NCBI GenBank assembly: GCA_003161195.1
Contig: PMOV01000062.1
Coordinates: forward strand, 14,811 to 24,500
From: Acidobacteriota bacterium
GTDB taxonomy: Bacteria; Acidobacteriota; Terriglobia; Acidiferrales; UBA7541
Length of the DNA: 9,690 nucleotides
Direction of reading: 5' to 3'
Part shown: positions 1 through 6,760 of the stretch, piece after piece
Layout: every line of letters begins with the position of its first letter
Numbering within the stretch: the first letter of the stretch is position 1
Position numbers and translations under genes: made by a program
Notes under the pieces: generated by a model
Told to the model about the DNA's origin: nothing
Databases searched by the model: none
What the model saw: the letters and a program-made list of their open reading frames with translations, nothing else

Positions 1-1136
1 TCGAACTCGGCGGCGGCTTCCGCGCCACCGAACTGAATACCTACTTCCAGAACATTGGCGTCCAGCCTCCGCCAAAAGTCACCGCGGCTACCTACACCGG
101 TGGCGGCACAAACAGCCCCGGAACCGATCCCTTCGCGGAAGATAATCCCGATGTGGAGGTCGCCCTGGACATTGAAGTCGCCGGCGCCATCGCACCTGGC
201 GCCCACATCGTCGTCTATTTCGCGCCCGATGCCAGCGACCAGAGCTTCCTTGGCGCCATCAACGCCATCGTGCACGACACCACCAACAATCCCAACGTCG
301 TCTCCATCAGTTGGGGCGGCCCGGAGGACACTGCCGAAGCTCAGTTCCAGACGGAGTTCGATCAAATCCTTCAGGCGGCCGCGCAAATCGGCATGACCAT
401 CTGCGTGGCCGCGGGTGACAGCGGCTCCGCCGACTATGCCTCCACCGATACCAACTGGGACGGCAAAGCGCATGTGGACTTTCCCGCCTCCAGCCCAAAC
501 GTTCTCTCCTGCGGCGGAACTTTCTTGACCGCGTCTGGCACCTCGCTTTCGAGTGAAGTCGTATGGCACGATGGCCCGAACGACGGCACTGGGGGTGGCG
601 TCAGTCGCGTCTTCCCGCAGCCTTCGTATCAAGCATCGGTGGAGCAGCAGGCTGCGGTCGACCCCGCGGGGCCCGTCATGCGCGGCGTACCCGACGTTTG
701 CGGCGATGCCGCTCCCGGCTCCGGCTATCAGGTATTGTGCGACGGACAAAGCTTCCCAGACGCCGCGCAAGGTGTGCCCCCAGTGGGCGGCACCAGCGCG
801 GTGGCTCCGCTATGGGCGGGCTTGTCCGCGCGCCTCAACCAGGCGCTAGGCAAGCCTGTAGGCTTCCTCAATCCCGCAATTTACGCCATCTCCAGCAGCG
901 CGGCCGCATTCAACGACATCACCAGCGGCAACAACGGTGACTACTCCGCTGGTCCGGGCTGGGACGCCTGCACCGGCCTAGGCTCGCCGAATGGGCAGAA
1001 TCTGTTGGTTGCGTTGGGCGGAAATGGCGGTGGTCCTGGAGGCAACGGCAGCGGTTCCGGCGGCACCGCGACGCCACCGGCGCAGGACGGCGGAACACAC
1101 AAACACAAACCAGTCGTCCATCACAAGAAACGGTGA
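1..1136 (+). CDS. Sedolisin (S53, kumamolisin-like) serine-carboxyl protease, 5' partial
   Basis: The reading frame is open from base 3, so the gene enters from the left edge; its signal peptide and pro-domain lie outside. The visible part is the peptidase domain of an S53 sedolisin, a secreted endopeptidase usually active at acid pH. By comparison with kumamolisin, the catalytic Glu and Asp are in EVALD (Glu codon 156-158, Asp 168-170). The oxyanion Asp is in AAGDSGS (417-419) and the nucleophile Ser in GGTSAVAP (795-797). The calcium-site motifs FNDITSG and AGPGWDACTG are also present, so the domain looks intact and active. After the fold ends (about 1018) there is a Gly-rich linker and a His/Lys-rich tail ending HHKKR. 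The gene converges on the minus-strand cluster. Family assignment is firm; the natural substrate is unknown. Confidence 0.95.
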   Translation, partial: ELGGGFRATELNTYFQNIGVQPPPKVTAATYTGGGTNSPGTDPFAEDNPDVEVALDIEVAGAIAPGAHIVVYFAPDASDQSFLGAINAIVHDTTNNPNVVSISWGGPEDTAEAQFQTEFDQILQAAAQIGMTICVAAGDSGSADYASTDTNWDGKAHVDFPASSPNVLSCGGTFLTASGTSLSSEVVWHDGPNDGTGGGVSRVFPQPSYQASVEQQAAVDPAGPVMRGVPDVCGDAAPGSGYQVLCDGQSFPDAAQGVPPVGGTSAVAPLWAGLSARLNQALGKPVGFLNPAIYAISSSAAAFNDITSGNNGDYSAGPGWDACTGLGSPNGQNLLVALGGNGGGPGGNGSGSGGTATPPAQDGGTHKHKPVVHHKKR

Positions 1137-1168
1137 ACTTCGCTCGGACGGTGTTCTTTCAGTTGTCG

Positions 1169-1273
1169 CTAGACGGCGCTGGATCTGCAGGTGAAGGCAA
1201 CGGCGGGTACGTGCGCCCACCGCTCAGGACCGAGAGGCCAAGCTTCATGATCCAAATCGACGAGCTCAGACAT
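1169..1273 (-). CDS. Possible 34-residue small ORF of unknown function
   Basis: An ATG at 1273 (reverse strand) begins a 34-codon frame starting MSELVDLDHEAW and ending in TAG at 1169-1171. A GGGAG Shine-Dalgarno sequence lies 9 bases upstream, and a good promoter lies about 35-65 bases upstream. The peptide is soluble-looking, acidic at its N-terminus, with one Cys and two Trp. I recognise no family. It sits between the ends of the sedolisin gene and the CHAT gene and would be read in the CHAT direction. It could be a genuine small protein, the remnant of a longer gene, or chance coding within a small RNA. The signals in front of it are better evidence than the peptide itself. Confidence 0.35.
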   Translation of the reverse strand: MSELVDLDHEAWPLGPERWAHVPAVAFTCRSSAV

Positions 1274-1306
1274 GATATTTGTCTCCCTTCTAATCAACTA
1301 GTAGGC

Positions 1307-1337
1307 GTTATACTAACATCGCATTATCGTATGTCAA
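1307..1337 (-). promoter_or_regulatory. Sigma-70-like promoter, minus strand
   Basis: On the reverse strand a perfect TTGACA (1332-1337) is followed by TATAAC (1307-1312) with a 19-base spacer. TAGTAT (1310-1315) gives an alternative -10 with a 16-base spacer. The surroundings are unusually AT-rich for this window. The promoter lies downstream of the CHAT stop and points at the small ORF at 1169-1273, so it would start a separate short transcript (mRNA or small RNA). The 19-base spacer is longer than optimal. Confidence 0.45.
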
Positions 1338-1382
1338 TATTAAACACATTGGTTTGTCCGTGCAGTGGAGCGACCGAGGCCA

Positions 1383-3905
1383 TCACGAACCGGCATAAAG
1401 CTGGAAGGGCGCCCAGTAGTACGGTTTAGCGTAGACCGTGCCGGACCGCAAGAACGACAACTTCGCTTCTCGCAGCGCCGCCGCTGGCTCTTGGCCTTTG
1501 CTCAACCCATCGTAGAGCGCATTCATAAGTTGCGGCGTCGAGCGATCATTCACTTCCCACAGCGCGGCAATCACGTTGTGCGCCCCGGCCCGCAAAAATG
1601 CCCAGGACAAGCCTACCAATCCCTCACCCGAATACGACTGGGATCCGGCGCCGTTACAAGCGGAAATCGTCACCAGGCTGGCGTTCAACCGGTGCGTCAC
1701 AATATCGCGCGCGTAAAGCTTGTAGCCATTCGCGTCTTGACTGAGGATTACCGCCGATTCCAGGGGCTTGGTCAGACTGGCCGTCCCGTGTGTCACAAAA
1801 TGCAGGTACCCAAATTTCTCCGGGTGGCTGGCAAGGTACGCCGAAGGCGTGGCATCCTTCCCTTCCAACACCTCGCGTTCACCAGGAGCAAAGTACCGCG
1901 CGATTCCCTGCATCTCCGCGGAAGCGTGATCGAGCTTCGGGAACTCTCTGTTCACCTCGTTAGTGTTTCCCACGAGCAACAGCTTTTTCACCGAACTCTT
2001 GCGACGCGCCAGCGACGTTTTCAGTAACGTGAGGGAGCTGGCGGTTGTCAAAGACACATCTTCCACCCAGTAATGCGGCTCTGCCCCTGGAACAATAAGC
2101 GTCTCGAAATTCAGCCCGTATAAGCTTGCGTCCGGAAGAACTGTCACGCGCGCGTCCTTCGCAATCATCTCTTTCGCCGGTTCCACAAGCATGGAGTACA
2201 GCTTCGTTCCATCACTGTTCAGCGGATGCAGCAAGTCGCGGGACGCCAGCAGCGCTTCACGGTAGTTTTTCGCCGTCCGGTCGATTTCCACCGAACCAGG
2301 AAGCGCAAAATACCCTACCTTGGCGGGCGTAATCACCCATAAGTGCGAGTGATCCCCGCCTAGCCAGTAACAAAGTAGCGTGCTGTTTAGCTTTCGCGAC
2401 AGGTCCTGTACTCCCAGTCCTCTAAAAACAAGCGCAGCGCTCTGCGGCGCCGATCCCAGTCCCTCGGAGAGCGTGCGGGCCCGGCCGCCTTCTGCAATCT
2501 GCAGCGCCTCAAGCTTTCGTCCCTGGGAAATCAGAAAATCGATATACTCTCCGTAAAACGGCATCGCGCCCGACAGAAACGAAAGCCGTGATTCTTCGCG
2601 CTGCACTTTTTGTCGAGCTTCGTTGACGGTTTGCAAGCAACGTTGGAACTCCCGCTCCGCGTCGCTGACCCGCTTCTCTTTTGCATACACCACCGCCAGA
2701 CGCGCCTGCGATTCCCAACGGGCCGCGGTCCTGGCGTTCGGATCCCGGCCAATCTCCTGGAATTGCCGTTCGGCTTCCTGGAGTCGGCCATTCAGCTCCG
2801 CGATATGGCCGGCGTCCAATTTCGAACTCACGACCTCATCGTGATTGAATCCTTGTGTCTCCATGGCTAGAGCTTTTTGGTTGTGTTGTTCCGCCAAACG
2901 CAACTGACCCGTTCGGATCGCAATTTCGGTCAGGGCATTCAACGACTGCACTTTGGATAGCGGGTCTTGTAGCTCGTTGGCTAGAGTGAGTGCCTCATCG
3001 GCGGAGTTCTCCGCCCTCGCGAAGTCCGTAATTTCCGCATAAACATACGCCAGGCTGGAAAGCCATTCGTTCTGCTCTGCCTTTTGACTCGCGCGCCTGG
3101 CAGCCCTCTCCGCCTGGTGGTAGTAGTCCAAAGCCGCCTGGTGGTCTCCGAGCGCTTCATAGTTCGACGCAATATTGCCCAGCGTTGTGGATAGAGAAGA
3201 ATTTTCGCCCGTAGTTTTTGTGAGCTCCAGCGCGGCCTGGTAGCGATCTGTAGCTTCATCATAGTGCTCCAGGCTCCAGCTAACGTAACCGAGACTGCCC
3301 AGCAACTGCGGCTCAGACGTTTTTAGGTCTAGATCTTGGGCAATCTTCAAGGCCCCGCGGAAAGCCTTCTCGGCTCTGGCGTATCTCTTTTGACTGATCT
3401 CGAGGTCTCCGCGCACCTGCATCACTTGCATGAGAACTTTGGGGGGCGCGCCAACCGATAGCCGCTCCGCATCCGCTATGTCGGCTTCCGCGGCGGCGAA
3501 CTGTTGCGCGTAGTCCTCGGCGTTGGCGAGATTCATACTTCGCAGCACGGCCATGTCTCCGGTCGCAAATTCTGGAGGGAGTGGCGGCTTCAGGCGGTCG
3601 ATGGCGTCCTGAAACTGCCCGCGAAAAATCTGCGCACGAGCACCCATTATACGAAACTGCCAGTCCCAATAGGGATCGCGGCCCTGAGAGTCGTGAGCGG
3701 CGGCGTCCGCCTGGTGCAGCGCGGCATCAAACTCTCCGCGCCCAATTTTCTCTGCGATTTCTTTTTTTATATCTTTCGCAGTGAGCGGGCCGGTCGGCGT
3801 CCCAGGCTTTTTGGTCATCTGCGCGGTCGGCGCCGTCTGCGGCTTGGGCGTCGAACACCCGCCGGGTAGCAATGCGAGAAGGAGAAGGATACCTAGTTGC
3901 CGTCG
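1383..3905 (-). CDS. TPR-CHAT domain protein, probable lipoprotein (caspase-like protease)
   Basis: This is a large protein with tetratricopeptide repeats followed by a C-terminal CHAT domain (caspase/separase-like cysteine protease fold). Counting from the putative lipid-anchored Cys (codon 3855-3857), the mature protein has 824 residues. About eight TPR helix pairs fill residues 40-430, and the CHAT domain occupies roughly 555-824. The catalytic dyad is visible: His690 in FVTHGTA and Cys734 in ISACNGAG, followed by the typical GEGLVGLSWAFLRAGA and ALWEVND motifs. A basic and hydrophobic stretch (RRQLGILLLLALLPGGC) looks like a lipoprotein signal, though Pro at -3 is atypical. The start is unresolved. 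The frame is open upstream to a TTG at 4142, but that overlaps the preceding gene by 250 bases, and no ATG, GTG or TTG lies just before the signal. The right boundary given is the minimum that includes the signal. It is last in the sigma factor cluster. Confidence 0.88.
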   Translation of the reverse strand, partial: RRQLGILLLLALLPGGCSTPKPQTAPTAQMTKKPGTPTGPLTAKDIKKEIAEKIGRGEFDAALHQADAAAHDSQGRDPYWDWQFRIMGARAQIFRGQFQDAIDRLKPPLPPEFATGDMAVLRSMNLANAEDYAQQFAAAEADIADAERLSVGAPPKVLMQVMQVRGDLEISQKRYARAEKAFRGALKIAQDLDLKTSEPQLLGSLGYVSWSLEHYDEATDRYQAALELTKTTGENSSLSTTLGNIASNYEALGDHQAALDYYHQAERAARRASQKAEQNEWLSSLAYVYAEITDFARAENSADEALTLANELQDPLSKVQSLNALTEIAIRTGQLRLAEQHNQKALAMETQGFNHDEVVSSKLDAGHIAELNGRLQEAERQFQEIGRDPNARTAARWESQARLAVVYAKEKRVSDAEREFQRCLQTVNEARQKVQREESRLSFLSGAMPFYGEYIDFLISQGRKLEALQIAEGGRARTLSEGLGSAPQSAALVFRGLGVQDLSRKLNSTLLCYWLGGDHSHLWVITPAKVGYFALPGSVEIDRTAKNYREALLASRDLLHPLNSDGTKLYSMLVEPAKEMIAKDARVTVLPDASLYGLNFETLIVPGAEPHYWVEDVSLTTASSLTLLKTSLARRKSSVKKLLLVGNTNEVNREFPKLDHASAEMQGIARYFAPGEREVLEGKDATPSAYLASHPEKFGYLHFVTHGTASLTKPLESAVILSQDANGYKLYARDIVTHRLNASLVTISACNGAGSQSYSGEGLVGLSWAFLRAGAHNVIAALWEVNDRSTPQLMNALYDGLSKGQEPAAALREAKLSFLRSGTVYAKPYYWAPFQLYAGS

Positions 3906-4666
3906 TCCGGCGGCGGCACCGGCGGATACGTGCGGCCATTGGCTGCGGTTTGTCCGCCGATAACGGTACCACCCACCGGTGAGCCCAGCACCAGCCGGAT
4001 CATCGTCAGCGTCCGCCGGTTTGGTTCCACCAGCACCTCGGCGAGAAACACCTCCCCGAAATGCGGAATCTTGATGATGTGCTCGTGCCTGGTCGGCTGC
4101 ATCCCGTGGATCTTCCCCGTTATGGAATTCAGCAACGTGCAATGCATCACCCCGGCGAGCGGATCTATCTTAGTCTCGCCGCACAAGTCTTTATCTTCTT
4201 TTATCACATCCGGGAAGGTCGGCAGATCGGTAACGAGCCTCGACTCCAGGTTCGCTGTCACTGGGCAGCCGGCAATCTTCAAGTTCTCAAAGTGGCTGCC
4301 GGAAAAATTAAAATGCGTGTAGTAGTTGGGTTCCACCCAGAACGCCGACACCCGCGCCACCACGCGATCCGCCGTTATAACATCCAGAATATTGAGCCCT
4401 TCCAACGTGGCCGTCGACAATGTGGTGTGAAACACCTTGCCGTCCTCGCCGACGTGCTCGCTCCCCGAAACATGCGAATACGCCGCCTTGACGGAAATAA
4501 ACTCCTTCACACGAAAATTCTCCACCCGCGAATTCCCGTGCCCGCCGATCGTCGGCAGCGACGTCGCTGCCTGCACTTCAATCTCATGCTGCACCGGCCG
4601 CGTCAGCCGCCCGCTTAGGGCGTGCGCACACGCGTTGTAATGAAAAACCCGTTTGACGTCACTCAT
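3893..4666 (-). CDS. Conserved-looking hypothetical protein of sigma/CHAT cluster, 257 aa
   Basis: The ATG at 4666 is preceded by a good Shine-Dalgarno site (GAGGGAG, 7 bases upstream) and lies 63 bases after the anti-sigma stop, so the genes are probably cotranscribed. No signal peptide, membrane segment or named domain is evident. The protein looks beta-rich, with alternating hydrophobic strands, and a segment reading LEGLNILDVITADRVVARVSA faintly recalls the repeated strands of choice-of-anchor P type secreted proteins. That resemblance is weak. It has several His and four Cys residues and a Pro/Gly-rich C-terminal tail ending PPVPPPDDGN. Its TAG stop falls inside the region where the following CHAT gene should begin. 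Its place between an anti-sigma factor and a protease makes it a candidate sensor, partner or substrate, but the function is unknown. Confidence 0.8.
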   Translation of the reverse strand: MSDVKRVFHYNACAHALSGRLTRPVQHEIEVQAATSLPTIGGHGNSRVENFRVKEFISVKAAYSHVSGSEHVGEDGKVFHTTLSTATLEGLNILDVITADRVVARVSAFWVEPNYYTHFNFSGSHFENLKIAGCPVTANLESRLVTDLPTFPDVIKEDKDLCGETKIDPLAGVMHCTLLNSITGKIHGMQPTRHEHIIKIPHFGEVFLAEVLVEPNRRTLTMIRLVLGSPVGGTVIGGQTAANGRTYPPVPPPDDGN

Positions 4667-4729
4667 CCCGCCGCTCCCTCAGAAAAGACGTATGGATTGC
4701 TTGGCCCAGCAGCAAATTGTCCCGGAAGT

Positions 4730-5437
4730 TTATTGTTCAAGGGAGACTTGGAAGCTCAGCCGCGCCACTTCGTCCGCTTCACGCAGTTGCCCGTCTTGTT
4801 CCGTTGTCTCGCCTGTTATGACGATGGAGTAACTCCCCGCATGCATCATACCCGCTGGCAACAAAAGCTCAACAGTTTTATTCGCCTGCCCGGCGCTTAC
4901 GCGCACCTGCCGCAACACCCGCCCGGCAGCATCCTGCCACTGGCACCGGTAGACCGCAAAGTCCCCGCCCGGCGGGATATCAAAATCCACCGCAAAACTC
5001 TCCCCCGCACGTACGGCGATCTGCACGCCCGCTGCGCCGCGGGACTCGGCGCTGGCCAGCGAAAACGAACGCAATACCTGCACTTGAGGAACGAGCTGCG
5101 CCTCAAGCTGCGGGATGGTCCGCAAATTCTGATACCCAATCACCAGCAGCAGCGCCCCAAACACGGGAATCGCCACCAGCGGCTGAAAAACCCTGCCCCA
5201 CCACCCCCGGCCAGCAGAACGCCCCGGCTGCCAGCCTGCGGCCGGAGCTGCCTCTGGCACCTCGTTGGCGAACACCTCGCGCGCGCCATCCGCAAACGCG
5301 GACACCGCCTGAATATCCACGGCGCATTCCGGGCAGTCGAAAAAGTGCTCCTCGTACGCCTCCCGCACGTCCGCCGGGAGCTCCCCCAACGCGTACCGTT
5401 CTGCGGCACACATCCTTATCGCTTCGTTATGATCCAT
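4730..5437 (-). CDS. Membrane-anchored zinc-finger (ZAS/zf-HC2) anti-sigma factor
   Basis: This 235-residue protein should hold the neighbouring ECF sigma factor inactive at the membrane. The N-terminal cytoplasmic part has the ZAS zinc-site pattern: Cys10, then His31-x3-Cys35-x2-Cys38 (HFFDCPEC). A basic/Trp-rich segment precedes a single membrane helix at about residues 86-102 (PLVAIPVFGALLLVIG). The C-terminal part (about 105-235) should be extracytoplasmic. It looks beta-rich (VYRCQWQDAAGRVLRQV, HAGSYSIVITG), possibly an immunoglobulin-like sensor fold. The ATG at 5437 has a GGTGGAG Shine-Dalgarno sequence just upstream. The gene follows the sigma gene by 97 bases, the usual arrangement for such pairs. 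The signal sensed is unknown. Confidence 0.88.
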   Translation of the reverse strand: MDHNEAIRMCAAERYALGELPADVREAYEEHFFDCPECAVDIQAVSAFADGAREVFANEVPEAAPAAGWQPGRSAGRGWWGRVFQPLVAIPVFGALLLVIGYQNLRTIPQLEAQLVPQVQVLRSFSLASAESRGAAGVQIAVRAGESFAVDFDIPPGGDFAVYRCQWQDAAGRVLRQVRVSAGQANKTVELLLPAGMMHAGSYSIVITGETTEQDGQLREADEVARLSFQVSLEQ

Positions 5438-5469
5438 TTTTCTCCACCGAAGGATAGTGCAGTTCGGTG

Positions 5470-5496
5470 CCTTTTCGTTTCAACCTTTTCATTCAA
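5470..5496 (-). repeat. Imperfect tandem repeat between sigma and anti-sigma genes
   Basis: Two adjacent near-identical units lie in the 97-base gap: CCTTTTCGTTTCAA (5470-5483) and CCTTTTCATTCAA (5484-5496), differing by one substitution and one deletion. They fall upstream of the anti-sigma Shine-Dalgarno site and could affect expression of the second gene, or simply be a small slippage duplication. Confidence 0.4.
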
Positions 5497-5534
5497 CCCT
5501 ATTGTTCGCCTGGGGATACGGTCCGTTTTGGCAC

Positions 5535-6086
5535 TCACCTCGCCTCATATCCCTCGCGAAACCGCGTTTTTGCCCTATGCAGCAGCACCCGTAGATACTC
5601 CCGATCCACCCCTCTTTCCCGGCAAATCTCATCCTTATCTTTTTCCAGAAAGAATATCTCTCGCAACAATTCTCGGTCTTTGCTGGGCAGCCCCTCCAGT
5701 ACACGCCGCACCTGCACCTGCGATTCTCGCGCCACCAGCGCCGAATGGGCGTCCGGCACAGGGTCCGGCAATTCCAAGTGCTCGCCATCCAGCGGTTCGG
5801 TGCGTCTACCCGAACGCTCCAGTTCATGTAAAGTATTCTTGCAGATGGAATTAACGAAGGCCCCGAAACGCTCCGGTTGCTTCACCGCACCTTCTCGCCG
5901 CAACGCGGCCAACACCCTCCGGAACGTCTCCTGCGTCAGGTCTTCCACCCGGTCGGGCGGCAACATCCGTGCTCTCAGCAAGATCCGCAGTAGTTGATTG
6001 AAATATGCGACGAAATGGGCCTCCGTCGCGGCGTCGCCCGCACGGAGCCTGTCCACATATTTCTTGTCAAACTCAAAAAGCTCCAC
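5535..6086 (-). CDS. ECF (RpoE-like) RNA polymerase sigma factor
   Basis: This 183-residue sigma-70 family factor of the extracytoplasmic-function group directs RNA polymerase to a specific stress regulon. Region 2 covers about residues 8-90, with the core-binding motif DLTQETF at 49-55. Region 4 covers about 125-178, with the typical LPSKDRELLREIFF followed by a helix-turn-helix (EICRERGVDREYLRVLLHRAKTRF) for -35 recognition. Sigma domains 1.1 and 3 are absent, as usual for ECF factors. The start is a GTG at 6086; no strong Shine-Dalgarno sequence is present, only TGAGG about 10 bases upstream. It is first in the four-gene cluster and is presumably inhibited by the anti-sigma factor encoded next. 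Which ECF subgroup it belongs to cannot be settled here. Confidence 0.93.
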   Translation of the reverse strand: MELFEFDKKYVDRLRAGDAATEAHFVAYFNQLLRILLRARMLPPDRVEDLTQETFRRVLAALRREGAVKQPERFGAFVNSICKNTLHELERSGRRTEPLDGEHLELPDPVPDAHSALVARESQVQVRRVLEGLPSKDRELLREIFFLEKDKDEICRERGVDREYLRVLLHRAKTRFREGYEAR

Positions 6087-6114
6087 GGGAGAGTGGCCTC
6101 AGAAGCGTGCCGGG

Positions 6115-6144
6115 AGTATAGCCGGAGTAGCGCAAATTCATCAA
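6115..6144 (-). promoter_or_regulatory. Putative promoter of the sigma/anti-sigma/CHAT cluster
   Basis: On the reverse strand TTGATG (6139-6144) and TATACT (6115-6120) are separated by 18 bases, a plausible housekeeping promoter. Transcription would begin near 6107, leaving a leader of only about 20 bases before the GTG of the sigma gene. No obvious ECF-type (AAC/CGT) autoregulatory promoter was identified by eye. Confidence 0.45.
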
Positions 6145-6291
6145 TAAGTACTCAAAACTTATCCACTTTGACAAGAAAGCTTCCTCGCCGCGCAACCCGT
6201 GTCCTTGCTGCATTTTCCGCCTTCCGGTGCTATTAGCGCCCAACTCATAACAGACCTTCTCGTACGCGTCCCCGTCTGTATATAGGTAGGA

Positions 6292-6550
6292 GTGTCCTTG
6301 TCGCTGAAAATCACCGGTCTTTCCAAAACTTATCCGAACGGTGTTAAAACCCTGAAGAATCTTTCGCTTCCAGCGGAAACAATATTGTTCGGCCTGCTGG
6401 GCCCCAATGGCGCAGGCAAAAGCACCCTGATGCGCACCGTGGCCACCCCTGCAGGACCCCGACGCCGGCGAAATATTTCTCGATGACTTGAACGTCGCAT
6501 CCGTCAGAAGGTTGAAACGCTTTTCGCCCCAGCGACACTACCTCACGTAA
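6292..6550 (+). pseudogene. Truncated, frameshifted ABC transporter ATP-binding protein
   Basis: The fragment begins like an ABC ATPase N-terminus (LKITGLSKTYPNGVKTLKNLSL) and contains an intact Walker A motif, GPNGAGKST. After LMRTVAT the frame is lost at a run of four C (6446-6449); reading it as one base shorter restores TLQDPDAGEIFLDDLNV, the expected family continuation. The restored frame then degenerates and stops with TAA at 6548-6550, so the signature motif, Walker B and the switch His are all missing. The start is either GTG 6292 or, more likely, TTG 6298, which lies 5 bases after an AGGAG. The remnant cannot be a working transporter ATPase, and no permease gene is nearby. The frameshift could be a sequencing error, but the truncation would remain. 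Confidence 0.8.
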
Positions 6551-6579
6551 ACGTCCGACCCTTAAATCGGCCGCATTTA

Positions 6580-6721
6580 CATGCGGGAAGCGTTCCCCAA
6601 TCCCGCATGCCCCAAAATGGCGCGTCTTCGCCGACCCTGAACCAGTCTCGGACCGAACCCCGAGGCTGCTCCGGCCACCTCAAATGGCCGGATCTCCACC
6701 TGGCAGGGGCGCGCCACCCCT
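6580..6721. repeat. Cluster of five consecutive inverted repeats
   Basis: In the gap between the ABC remnant and the next gene, five non-overlapping dyads follow one another. They are CATGCGGGA/TCCCGCATG (6580-6588/6601-6609, 12-base loop), GGCG/CGCC (6619-6622/6629-6632), CTCGG/CCGAG (6647-6651/6660-6664), TCCGGCCA/TGGCCGGA (6670-6677/6685-6692, 7-base loop) and AGGGG/CCCCT (6705-6709/6717-6721). Inside the first, GGGAA-GCG-TTCCC can form an alternative hairpin. No T-tract follows, so they are not typical terminators. They may be a structured leader for the downstream gene, or decayed repetitive DNA. Only the 9- and 8-base stems are individually notable. Confidence 0.4.
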
Positions 6722-6760
6722 CCTTTCTGAGGGACATTTCGGGGTTTTCTGTAATCTCTC

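Noticed and set aside
1365..2027. 220-codon + strand open frame overlapping the CHAT domain.
   Set aside because: It is antisense to the conserved catalytic region of the CHAT gene, and its product has no recognisable features.
3906..4142. N-terminal extension of the CHAT protein to the TTG at 4142.
   Set aside because: The extra 79 residues are low-quality sequence read in a second frame of the upstream gene, lack a ribosome site, and would put a signal sequence in the middle of the protein.
4622..5854. Long 410-codon open frame on the + strand.
   Set aside because: It lies antisense to the well-supported anti-sigma and sigma genes, has a Pro/Arg/His-rich composition typical of a shadow frame in GC-rich DNA, and shows no domain.
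6159..6167. TTATCCACT resembling a DnaA box, hinting at an origin.
   Set aside because: It is a single 8-of-9 match with no cluster of boxes, AT-rich unwinding element, or dnaA/dnaN neighbour.
6153..6335. 12-base direct repeat CAAAACTTATCC at 6153-6164 and 6324-6335, suggesting a duplication or insertion footprint.
   Set aside because: A few 12-base matches are expected by chance in a sequence this long, and the second copy simply encodes part of the conserved SKTYPNG of the ABC remnant.
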